DNA from: Bacteroidales bacterium
GTDB taxonomy: Bacteria > Bacteroidota > Bacteroidia > Bacteroidales > UBA932
Direction of reading: 5' to 3'
Assembly (NCBI GenBank): GCA_016295455.1
Contig: JAEDLE010000048.1
Span: 1 to 14,162, forward strand
DNA length: 14,162 nt
In this document: positions 1 through 7,569 of the stretch, in pieces
How the letters are laid out: each line of letters opens with the position of its first letter
How positions within the stretch are numbered: the first letter of the stretch is position 1
Program-made: the position numbers and the translations under genes
Notes under the pieces: generated by a model
The model's database searches: none
Told to the model about the DNA's origin: nothing
The model's input: only the letters and a program-made list of their open reading frames with translations

Positions 1-929
1 TATATCAATTCTGATACCATTTCCAGCCAGAGCCTGTCAATCCTGTCAAAAGTGCAGAGTTCCTTGCTGTCTATGTCGAGTACTGCCTTAATGACACCTT
101 CGGAGTCGTGTACCGGTACCACTATTTCGGAGCGGGAAAGAGAACTGCATGCGATGTGCCCGGGGAATTTCTCCACGTCAGGGACGACCTGAGTCCTGTC
201 CTGCGCCCATGCTGTTCCGCAAACACCCCTCCCTTTCTGTATTCTTATGCAGGCTGCAGGACCCTGGAAAGGCCCTACGGTCAACTCTTCTCCCTCGCCT
301 CCGATGGCAGGACGGACGACGTAAAATCCCGTCCAGAAGAATCCAAGCCTTTCGCTTATCATTGCCGCGCACTCCGCCATTCTTGCTGTCACATCCGGCT
401 CGTCCCCGAGCATCGCTTCCAGATCGGAAAACATCTTCGCATATGCGAACAGTTTCACGGGCAGGTGGCAGTAGCCTTCCGGATTCTTTTTCAGATATGC
501 CTGATGGTACTCCTCGGCAGGATACCATTTCCCCAGCGCCTCAACCTCGACCGCCGGCTCGCAGCCCAAGTCTTTCCTCAGCTCCTCATATGCCTTGAGT
601 ATGGTTTGCAAATCGTTGGGGTCGCTATAGTAAATGCCCGTCCTGTAACGTGTTCCGCTATCTTCCCCCTGGCGGTTCACGCTGGTGGGGTCTATGGCAG
701 TGAAATACATCCTGAGCAATTTCGCGAGCGGCAGCCTGTCCCTGTCATACCGAACCTCGACCGTTTCTGCATATCCGGTGTTGTCGGCATATACCATTTC
801 GTAGCTCGGGTTGTCGATGTTTCCGTTGGCATATCCGGTCTTTGTGGAAACCACTCCCTTGATCTGGTGGAAGAAATGTTCCACTCCCCAGAAGCAGCCT
901 CCTGCAAAATGTATGGTTGATATATTCAT
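1..929 (-). CDS. msrA: MsrA fused to free methionine-R-sulfoxide reductase (fRMsr, GAF fold); 3' end at window edge
   Basis: Read by translating the minus strand from ATG at 929-927; the frame is open for 309 codons to the window edge, where the last partial codon reads TA and could be a stop. Residues 1-155 are MsrA, which reduces methionine-S-sulfoxide: nucleophile motif GGCFWG (Cys12), the TGY and NPSYE segments at 31-44, NRQGEDSGTRYRTGIYY at 85-101, AEEYHQ at 138-143 and GYCH with probable resolving Cys154. From about 160 a complete fRMsr domain follows, with WTGFY, GPFQGPAACIRI, GRGVCGTA, FPGHIAC, SRSEIVVP and VLDIDS. Its cysteines 227, 237 and 261 have the same 10/24 spacing as Cys84/94/118 of E. 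coli fRMsr (YebR), from memory. There is no signal peptide, so it should act in the cytoplasm. I infer one polypeptide able to reduce both diastereomers of free methionine sulfoxide, plus S-sulfoxide in proteins. The domain calls are firm; the exact C-terminus is unseen. Confidence 0.93.
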   Translation of the reverse strand, partial: MNISTIHFAGGCFWGVEHFFHQIKGVVSTKTGYANGNIDNPSYEMVYADNTGYAETVEVRYDRDRLPLAKLLRMYFTAIDPTSVNRQGEDSGTRYRTGIYYSDPNDLQTILKAYEELRKDLGCEPAVEVEALGKWYPAEEYHQAYLKKNPEGYCHLPVKLFAYAKMFSDLEAMLGDEPDVTARMAECAAMISERLGFFWTGFYVVRPAIGGEGEELTVGPFQGPAACIRIQKGRGVCGTAWAQDRTQVVPDVEKFPGHIACSSLSRSEIVVPVHDSEGVIKAVLDIDSKELCTFDRIDRLWLEMVSELI

Positions 930-948
930 AACTATATTCAAGTTTTTG

Positions 949-956
949 CAAAAATA
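949..956 (-). promoter_or_regulatory. Candidate -7 element for the msrA-fRMsr gene
   Basis: The minus strand reads TATTTTTG, an exact match to the Bacteroidota -7 consensus TAnnTTTG, 19 bases upstream of the msrA start codon. No convincing -33 TTTG was found 19-21 bases further upstream, and the implied 5' untranslated region would be short. The region is AT-rich, so a chance match is possible. Confidence 0.4.
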
Positions 957-1076
957 CGAATTTTTAACCCGAACCGCTTCTGTTATATCGTTTCATTAAT
1001 CGTTGTTTTATAAAAAAGTTATTATTTGAACGATTTATTTGCGTGTAAAATGAGGATTTAATTTTCCGTTTTTCTT

Positions 1077-1108
1077 TTTGGAAATGAATAATGATTTTTC
1101 TATCTTGC
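1077..1108 (+). promoter_or_regulatory. Candidate promoter for the zincin/SusCD operon
   Basis: TTTG at 1077-1080, a 20-base spacer, and TATCTTGC at 1101-1108 resemble the Bacteroidota TTTG / TAnnTTTG pair, with two mismatches at the end of the -7 box. It lies 63 bases before the first gene of the operon, in the 242-base gap shared with the divergent msrA gene. I saw no better match in this gap and no clear operator repeat. This is a weak call. Confidence 0.3.
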
Positions 1109-1171
1109 GTGTTGTGCAATGTAAATAGCTAATCATATAGAATAATTATCCAATATTTATTCATTCGATTT

Positions 1172-1966
1172 ATGAATATTCGCAGCCTCTTTTATGTTTT
1201 GGCGATAGCTTTCGCAGTCGCCGCATGCAGCAAGGACAACCCTGTTGATCCAGGAAAGAATCCCGGCGAGGAACCCGGGAAAGAACAGGAATATACCGTC
1301 GACAAAGACGGTTATGCGACCTATACTTATGAGGGCTTCACCTATAAGTTCCACAAGAGTGTGATCGGTGATGCGGCTGCGGTCAATGCCATGGACCACA
1401 TCAAGGATGACCTTGACTTTATCGTGGCCAATCTTCCGGACAAGGCGCTCAAGATCATGAAGAAGAATCCTATCTGGTTTGAAGAGAACAATGCCAAGAA
1501 TCCTAGTGCGGCCTGGTGTCATGTTTCTCCAGGCAGCGGCCTTAATTACGGCGGTCTGGCTGCGAAAGAATTCTGTGTGGAAATCACGAACTACAAATAT
1601 TATGTCGACTGGTCTGATCAGAACCAGCCGCTCATGGTTCTTCACGAACTCTGCCATCTCTATCATTCTCTCGCTCTGGGTGGAGACAATAATGCGGATA
1701 TCAAGAAGGCATATGAGAATGCCAAGAAGAACGTTGACATATACAAGAACGGAAGGTACAGGTACTATGTCACTGACAAGGTCGGTACTGCTACCAAGGA
1801 TGTGTATGCGATGAACACGATGTGGGAGTACTTCTCCGAAATCAGCGAGGCATACTGGGGAGAGAACGATTATGCTCCTTTCAATTATGAGGATCTGAAA
1901 GCGAAGGACCCTGTGGGATTCCAGCTTATGGAGACCATCTGGGGAAAGAGGGCTGACAAGGAATAG
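1172..1966 (+). CDS. Zincin-like putative metallopeptidase lipoprotein (first of two)
   Basis: 264 residues. The N-terminus is a lipoprotein signal with lipobox AVAAC, acylated at Cys19, followed by a flexible Pro/Gly/Glu-rich spacer to about residue 40, as expected for a lipoprotein held at the cell envelope, perhaps on the outside. HELCH at 158-162 is the HExxH zinc and catalytic motif. EYFSE at 219-223 probably supplies the third, glutamate ligand (gluzincin arrangement). The segments PIWFEE, WSDQNQPLMVLHELCHLYH and SEAYWGENDYAPF recall an uncharacterised family of bacterial zincin-like proteins that I know from memory only. It is first in a same-strand operon with a second zincin lipoprotein, SusC, SusD and a surface lipoprotein. 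Proteolysis is inferred from the motifs, and the substrate is unknown. The ATG at 1172 is chosen because it gives an immediate signal peptide. Confidence 0.85.
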   Translation: MNIRSLFYVLAIAFAVAACSKDNPVDPGKNPGEEPGKEQEYTVDKDGYATYTYEGFTYKFHKSVIGDAAAVNAMDHIKDDLDFIVANLPDKALKIMKKNPIWFEENNAKNPSAAWCHVSPGSGLNYGGLAAKEFCVEITNYKYYVDWSDQNQPLMVLHELCHLYHSLALGGDNNADIKKAYENAKKNVDIYKNGRYRYYVTDKVGTATKDVYAMNTMWEYFSEISEAYWGENDYAPFNYEDLKAKDPVGFQLMETIWGKRADKE

Positions 1967-1998
1967 CATTATCGGCATTGTTCTGCATCCGTGTGAAT

Positions 1999-2901
1999 AT
2001 GAGAAAGTCCTTTATATGTATGCTTATGTTGTCACTGCTGGCTGTCTCAGCTGCCTGCAGTGACGATGTATATGATCCTGCCAAGAATGGCGGCAACAAC
2101 GGTAAGAATCCGGAAGAGAATACGGAGAAACCTGTGGAACCTGCCGGGGATGTCGTGACCACCCCTCCGGCAGACCTGACCCAGTGGCTGGATTACAAGG
2201 AGTCCCCGCTTGACCCTTTTTACAAGAAATATGTGGATTGCGACGGTTTGCCTGTCCTCTCATCCGACAAGGTAAAGGACGAGGCCCTGCTTCAGGTCTG
2301 CTACATAGCCAGGCATATGCTTTCACTCATTCCCGAGGCGAGGGAGGAGATGATAAGATGCCATTTCCGCATAGGGGTGGTCGCCTACAATGAGAACATC
2401 ACCGACTTGCCTGAGTGCAAGATGATGTCCGTATGGTGGCCTGAAACCGATTGGGATGCCAGAGGCAGGGGATACGGTGCAACGCTGGCCATACCGGTGA
2501 TGTCCATAGGCGAGGAGAATGTTATCAAAATTCCGGGCTTTACCGAAAGGTATTGGGACCAGAGCATTATGGTTCACGAGTTTGCACACAATGTGGATTT
2601 CGCTCTGAGCCGTATTGATTCCAATTTCAAGAAAGCGCTGGCGGATGCCTTTGCCAATGCTTCGGCGGAGGGACTCTGGAAAGGGTCCTATTCGATGACG
2701 AACAGTGCCGAGTACTTTGCGGAAGGTGCCCAGGCCTGGTTCAATGCCTGTTGCATAAAGGTCCCGAACAGGAATGGCGGCGGTTCTTTCACATTGAAGG
2801 ACAGGCAGCAGCTCAAAAATTACGATACACAGTTATATGAGCTTTGCGCAAGCGTGTTCCCGGAAGAAGAACTGAAGGGATATCACTTTGACAGACGATG
2901 A
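1999..2901 (+). CDS. Zincin-like putative metallopeptidase lipoprotein (second of two)
   Basis: 300 residues from the ATG at 1999. An in-frame ATG at 1978 would add seven residues before the basic MRKS start and is less likely. The lipoprotein signal ends in VSAAC (Cys20), followed by a Gly/Asn/Glu/Pro-rich tether to about residue 55. HEFAH at 193-197 is HExxH, and EYFAE at 238-242 is the likely third zinc ligand region. The segments DCDGLPVLSSDKVKDEALL, SIGEENVIKIPG and NSAEYFAEGAQAWF resemble an uncharacterised zincin family seen in other bacteria and in eukaryotes (my recollection, not a search). It shares the HExxH plus EYF[SA]E plan with the preceding gene but differs in length and in motif spacing (45 versus 61 residues), so it is a distant relative rather than a recent duplicate. 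It begins 32 bases after the previous stop and lies 44 bases before susC, which fits co-transcription. Confidence 0.85.
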   Translation: MRKSFICMLMLSLLAVSAACSDDVYDPAKNGGNNGKNPEENTEKPVEPAGDVVTTPPADLTQWLDYKESPLDPFYKKYVDCDGLPVLSSDKVKDEALLQVCYIARHMLSLIPEAREEMIRCHFRIGVVAYNENITDLPECKMMSVWWPETDWDARGRGYGATLAIPVMSIGEENVIKIPGFTERYWDQSIMVHEFAHNVDFALSRIDSNFKKALADAFANASAEGLWKGSYSMTNSAEYFAEGAQAWFNACCIKVPNRNGGGSFTLKDRQQLKNYDTQLYELCASVFPEEELKGYHFDRR

Positions 2902-2945
2902 CAGAATGTTCACACCAAATTATTAACTAATATCAATGTAACTCT

Positions 2946-5900
2946 ATGAAACGAATCATCTTTGGGATCATTCTGACCGTGTTGTGCGCACAGATGGCGC
3001 TCGGTCAGACGAGACCTGTTACAGGTACTATCGTTTCCTCATCAGACGGCACTCCGGTGGTAGGCGCTACCATTCAGGACAGGGCAGCCGGCACTTTTGC
3101 CATCTCTGATGAGAACGGACGGTTCAAGGTAAATGCAGGTGAGAAATCGACTTCTCTCTACATTATGTGCCTCGGCTTCCGTGACCATACTCTCACCCTT
3201 TCCACGGGTAATGACTACAAGATTCTCCTCGAGCCTGACGCTCTCATGCTTGACGAGACTATGGTCATAGCCTATGGTCAGGGAAAGAAGACTTCTTTCA
3301 CCGGATCCGCTACGGTGGTCAAGAAAGAAGACCTTCAGAAGATAGCCGCCTCAAACGTCACCCAGGCCCTCCAGGGTCTCAGTGCCGGTGTACAGGTTAT
3401 CAACAACTCAGGTCAGCCGGGTTCTTCCGGTTCGATCACCATCCGAGGTATCGGTTCCATGAACGCTTCTTCAAGTCCTCTCTACGTTGTAGACGGTGTG
3501 GCATATTCGGGTTATATCAATGCGATCGCTCCTTCCGATATCGAGTCGATGACCGTCCTCAAGGATGCTTCTGCCACCGCTCTCTATGGTTCACGTGCAG
3601 CTAACGGTGTCATCGTGATTACAACCAAGAAGGGACAGAATGAAAACGGAAAGGTGAATTTCCGCGCTACCGTAGGTTTTGCTTCTCTTGCCGTTCCGCT
3701 TCCTCGCCAGCTTACCCCTACTGAATTTGCACAGGCAACCTGGCAGGCTCTCTATAATGCCAACATCGACTCCGGTATGACCAATGCCGAAGCAGGTGCG
3801 CAGGCCGCTCTCCAGACACCAAATGAAATCAAGATCCTTCCTTGGGCAACCAGGAATATTGTTGACGGCAGCGGTAACATGCTCGTTTCAGATGATGATC
3901 TTCTCTGGTTCGGAGACTGGAGGAACGAGTGTATGCAGTCCCGTCCGCGTCAGGAGTACAATGTAGATTTCAGCGGAAAGAAGGGTGACACCAATTATTT
4001 CTTCTCTGCCGGTTACCTCAACGACAGGGGTATATTCACCACTCAGGAGTTCGACCGTATATCAGCCCGTTCCAATGTCTCCACCAAGATCAAGCCTTGG
4101 CTCGAGATCGGAAGCAACACCTCTTTCTCCCACAGCACCACTGACTCACCGGCATCTGATTCGGTAGTATGGTTCCTCCGTACCGTACCTACTGTCAACA
4201 ATATCTACAAGTATGACTACAGCACCGGTGCATATGCTGTTGACGGAAATGGCAACTACATCTATGACTATGGTCTTGACCGTGCAGGCTGGGCAGGATG
4301 GAACGTTCTCGCTGATGCCGCATACAATAGCTATAAGACAAAGGTTGATCAGATATCAACTCGTAACTACCTTGACGTCAAGTTTATCCCGGGGCTCAAT
4401 TTCCGCAGCACAATTTCAATTGACTACTACCTCAACAAGTACGACGGATATTCCAGCGCCGAGTATGGTTATACCGCCGGAGAGGGAGGAAACGCGTACA
4501 AGTCATATGACAGGAATGTCGCTACAACCTGGACAAACCTCCTCACTTTCAACCGTGAGTTCGGTGATCACAATGTAGGCGTGCTTCTCGGACATGAGAG
4601 CTATCTGCGTGATGTTACCGGTCTTTCCGCGTCAAGAAAGGGCTTCCCGTTTGCCGGCCTTACGGAACTCAGTTCTGCTGCTACATCCGTGAGCTCGACA
4701 TCATACACCGACACTTACCGTCTTCTCTCTTTCTTCAGCCGTTTCGAGTATGATTATGCTGACAAGTACTATGTTTCAGCATCACTCCGTGCTGACGGAA
4801 CTTCACGTTTCTCCCCTCAGTCCCGTTGGGGTGTGTTCTGGTCTGCCGGTGCTTCCTGGCGTATCAACAATGAGGAATTCCTCAAGGACGTAAGGTGGAT
4901 TGACAACCTCAAGCTCAAGGCTTCCTATGGAGCGGTCGGAAACGATGGCCTCTCTTCATGGTACTGCTATCAGGGTCTTTACTCTACCGGTTACAACGAT
5001 ATGGACAATGCCGGTGTCGTAATCTCTCGTCTTCCTAATGCAGGCCTTCAGTGGGAGACCAACCTCCAGATGAATGTCGGTATCGACTTCGCTCTCTTCA
5101 GGAAACTTTCCGGTAGCATCGAGTACTTCGACAGAAGGTCAAAGGACCTCCTCTTCACCATGCCTATGGCTCCATCAACCGGTTTCAGTGGAATTGAAAG
5201 GAATGTCGGAGACGTGTCAAACTATGGAGTCGAGTTCGTTCTCGACTATGCCGTAGTCAACAATCAGAACTTCCAGTGGAACATGAACTTCAACCTTACC
5301 CACTACGAGAATGTAATCACATCTCTTCCTCAGGCTGAGATTTCTGCAGGTGTATTCAAGTGGCGTGAGGGTCAGAGCCGCTACAACTTCTGGGGAGCCA
5401 AGTATGCAGGCGTAAATCCTGCAAATGGTAACGACCAGTACTGGAAGAACATCTATGCTACCGATTCCGAGGGCAACCGCGTCATTGTTGACAGAATCCT
5501 CACTGAAAGTACTTCCGATGTCACCAACGATGACCAGAAGCAGTATCTTGGAAGCTCCCTTCCGGATGTATTCGGAGGCTTCACAAATAGTTTCAGGTTC
5601 TATGGCATTGACCTTTCCGTAATGCTTTACTACAGCATAGGCGGTCTCCTGTATGACACTGACTATTCACAGATGGTGAACTACCGTCAGGGTTTCTCTC
5701 TCCACCCGGATGCCCTCACCGATACCTGGACTCCTGAGAATACCGGAGCATCCCTTCCTCGACTCAACAGGAATGCACAGGATACATTCTCGGACAAGTA
5801 TCTCTACAATAACTCCTTCCTCCGCCTGAGGAACGTAACTCTCGGATATACTCTTCCTAAAAAGGCTCTTGACAAGATGCATATGGATCAGCTCCGCATC

Positions 5901-6041
5901 TTTGTCCAGGGTGACAACCTTCTGACTTTCGGTTCTGCCGCCAAACGCGGAACGGATCCTGAGCAGAGTGTTTCCGGTACCACCGGCAACAGGTTCCCTA
6001 CTACCAAGAACGTCACATTCGGTGTGCAGGTTACTTTCTAA
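2946..6041 (+). CDS. susC: SusC/RagA-type TonB-dependent outer-membrane transporter
   Basis: 1031 residues, typical for the family. It forms the outer-membrane barrel that imports a ligand captured by its SusD partner, energised by TonB. A Sec signal peptide ends near ALG/QT (20/21). A carboxypeptidase-regulatory-like beta domain covers about 24-97 (VTGTIVSSSDGTPVVGATI, ENGRFKV). The TonB box and SusC signature are DETMVIAYG at 103-111. The plug covers about 115-230 with SPLYVVDGV (177-185) and the hallmark VLKDASATALYGSRAANG at 204-221. The 22-stranded barrel follows and ends in VQVTF with a C-terminal aromatic residue, as expected for Bam-dependent insertion. The gene is 19 bases ahead of susD. 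Sequence alone does not give the substrate: the family serves glycans, and RagA of Porphyromonas serves peptides. The symbol denotes the family, not starch use. Confidence 0.97.
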   Translation: MKRIIFGIILTVLCAQMALGQTRPVTGTIVSSSDGTPVVGATIQDRAAGTFAISDENGRFKVNAGEKSTSLYIMCLGFRDHTLTLSTGNDYKILLEPDALMLDETMVIAYGQGKKTSFTGSATVVKKEDLQKIAASNVTQALQGLSAGVQVINNSGQPGSSGSITIRGIGSMNASSSPLYVVDGVAYSGYINAIAPSDIESMTVLKDASATALYGSRAANGVIVITTKKGQNENGKVNFRATVGFASLAVPLPRQLTPTEFAQATWQALYNANIDSGMTNAEAGAQAALQTPNEIKILPWATRNIVDGSGNMLVSDDDLLWFGDWRNECMQSRPRQEYNVDFSGKKGDTNYFFSAGYLNDRGIFTTQEFDRISARSNVSTKIKPWLEIGSNTSFSHSTTDSPASDSVVWFLRTVPTVNNIYKYDYSTGAYAVDGNGNYIYDYGLDRAGWAGWNVLADAAYNSYKTKVDQISTRNYLDVKFIPGLNFRSTISIDYYLNKYDGYSSAEYGYTAGEGGNAYKSYDRNVATTWTNLLTFNREFGDHNVGVLLGHESYLRDVTGLSASRKGFPFAGLTELSSAATSVSSTSYTDTYRLLSFFSRFEYDYADKYYVSASLRADGTSRFSPQSRWGVFWSAGASWRINNEEFLKDVRWIDNLKLKASYGAVGNDGLSSWYCYQGLYSTGYNDMDNAGVVISRLPNAGLQWETNLQMNVGIDFALFRKLSGSIEYFDRRSKDLLFTMPMAPSTGFSGIERNVGDVSNYGVEFVLDYAVVNNQNFQWNMNFNLTHYENVITSLPQAEISAGVFKWREGQSRYNFWGAKYAGVNPANGNDQYWKNIYATDSEGNRVIVDRILTESTSDVTNDDQKQYLGSSLPDVFGGFTNSFRFYGIDLSVMLYYSIGGLLYDTDYSQMVNYRQGFSLHPDALTDTWTPENTGASLPRLNRNAQDTFSDKYLYNNSFLRLRNVTLGYTLPKKALDKMHMDQLRIFVQGDNLLTFGSAAKRGTDPEQSVSGTTGNRFPTTKNVTFGVQVTF

Positions 6042-6060
6042 AGCATAGGAGAACATTCAT

Positions 6061-7551
6061 ATGAAAAAGTATATATTCGCCATATTGGCTGCAGCATCAC
6101 TGATGTCAGCCGTATCTTGTGAGAAGTTCCTCACTACCGAGCCTTCGAGCTCTGTATCTGACACCCAGGTGTTCGTATCCCTGAAGGGTGCTCAGGCAGC
6201 ACTCAACGGCTGCTACTACCTTCTCTTCTTTGATTATGGCTCTCGTGCCGATACCCAGGGTTACATCAGCCAGATAATGACTTTTGATGTAGATGGTGAG
6301 GACATCATCGTGAACGGAGGCTGGTATGGTTATGACTACAATATGTGGGGCCACCAGAGAGGTGACCTCTTCAAGGCTTATGCTCTTTGGAACTACTATT
6401 ACAACATAATCAACAACCTTAATTCCATCATCTGTTACACTCCTCAGATTGACGGTGCGACAGAGGCTGAGACCAATCCGATTGTCGGAGAGGCTCTTGC
6501 AATGAGAGGATGGGCCTACTTTAACCTTGCCCAACTCTTCCAGCAGACCTATGTACTTGCCCATGAGAGGAATATGCCAGGTGTTCCGATTTACACCGAG
6601 CCTACGACTGACCAGACGGAAGGCAAGAGCCGAGGCACCATCGACGATACCTACGATCAGATTATCAGCGACCTCACTCTTGCAGAGGAGTATCTTCAGG
6701 GCGCAACAAGGTCTGCGAAGAATCATTTTGACAAGGATGTTGTCAACGGACTCCTTGCCCGTGTTTACCTCGTGAGAAACGAATGGGACAAGGCTGCTGC
6801 ATATGCTGCAAAGGCACGTTCAGGTTATCCGCTGACTTCGAATGAAGACTGGAACTCAGGTTTCAACAATATTGACACCAAGTCATGGATGTGGGGTATG
6901 ATGGTTGATGAGGAGCACACTCTTGACGCAAACGGTGACTATGGCCCATTTGCCATGTGGACCAACTATATCACCCGCGATGGCGGTGACTTCTGGTCAT
7001 TCAACTGTTTCTATCTCAATGATCTGTTTGCAGAACTCTTCTCTGCCGACGATATTCGCGGTCAGCAGATTTATTATGATGCGGACAAGGGTCTCCACTG
7101 CTCGAAGAAGTTCTACGACACAGTTGACCTTACCGGAGACTTCTGCTTCATGCGTGCAGACGAGATGCTCCTCATAGAGGCAGAATGCGCTTCGCGCCAG
7201 GGTGATGATGTTACTGCTGCAACTCTGCTCAACGAACTTCGTACTCTCCGCGGTGCAACACCAACCTCCACCATCGGATCAAGTCTCCTTGAGGAAATCC
7301 TCACTGAACGCCGCAAGGAGCTCTACGGAGAGGGTTTTGCGTGGTATGACATAATCCGTACACAGAAGGGCCTCACCCGTCAGGGTAACCACAGCAGCTT
7401 CGGTGGCGCGGTTGTGGTACCTCCTAGGTCATGGAGATTCGTTTATCAGATTCCTACCAACGAGATTCTCAATAATCCGAACATCAATTCAGATCTCTGG
7501 CCGGCTGGCGATCAGAACCCATTCGGTGATCCTTCACTTTGTCTTGATTAA
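6061..7551 (+). CDS. susD: SusD/RagB-type surface substrate-binding lipoprotein
   Basis: 496 residues, usual for the family. It is an SPII lipoprotein (AVSC, Cys20) that sits as a lid on the SusC barrel and captures ligand. Recognisable parts are the N-terminal EKFLTTEPSSSVSD segment, GEALAMRGWAYFNLAQLF (the family's A-x-R-A-x-x-Y/F-x-L helix), FMRADEMLLIEAEC near 363-376, and the C-terminal EEILTERRKELYGEGFAWYD near 411-430, which is diagnostic of RagB/SusD. It follows susC by 19 bases. AGGAG at 6047-6051 is nine bases before the ATG, a Shine-Dalgarno-like site that is uncommon in Bacteroidota. Ligand specificity is not readable; given the two zincin genes upstream, a peptide or glycopeptide ligand is plausible but inferred. 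Confidence 0.97.
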   Translation: MKKYIFAILAAASLMSAVSCEKFLTTEPSSSVSDTQVFVSLKGAQAALNGCYYLLFFDYGSRADTQGYISQIMTFDVDGEDIIVNGGWYGYDYNMWGHQRGDLFKAYALWNYYYNIINNLNSIICYTPQIDGATEAETNPIVGEALAMRGWAYFNLAQLFQQTYVLAHERNMPGVPIYTEPTTDQTEGKSRGTIDDTYDQIISDLTLAEEYLQGATRSAKNHFDKDVVNGLLARVYLVRNEWDKAAAYAAKARSGYPLTSNEDWNSGFNNIDTKSWMWGMMVDEEHTLDANGDYGPFAMWTNYITRDGGDFWSFNCFYLNDLFAELFSADDIRGQQIYYDADKGLHCSKKFYDTVDLTGDFCFMRADEMLLIEAECASRQGDDVTAATLLNELRTLRGATPTSTIGSSLLEEILTERRKELYGEGFAWYDIIRTQKGLTRQGNHSSFGGAVVVPPRSWRFVYQIPTNEILNNPNINSDLWPAGDQNPFGDPSLCLD

Positions 7552-7569
7552 TCCTGATTGAACATTATT

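Noticed and set aside
108..920. 270-codon plus-strand frame opposite msrA-fRMsr.
   Set aside because: The minus strand gives two complete enzyme domains with all catalytic cysteines, so the plus frame is a shadow.
1021..1041. TTTATTTG and ATTATTTG as -7 boxes for the zincin/SusCD operon.
   Set aside because: Both miss the TA of the consensus and lack a TTTG at 19-21 bases upstream.
1157..1978. Long open frame on the minus strand opposite the first zincin gene (273 codons).
   Set aside because: The plus-strand product has a lipoprotein signal and HExxH motif; the antisense frame has no recognisable domain or signal and follows from codon composition.
2902..2945. Separate promoter just ahead of susC.
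   Set aside because: The 44-base gap has no TAnnTTTG match, so co-transcription with the zincin genes is simpler.
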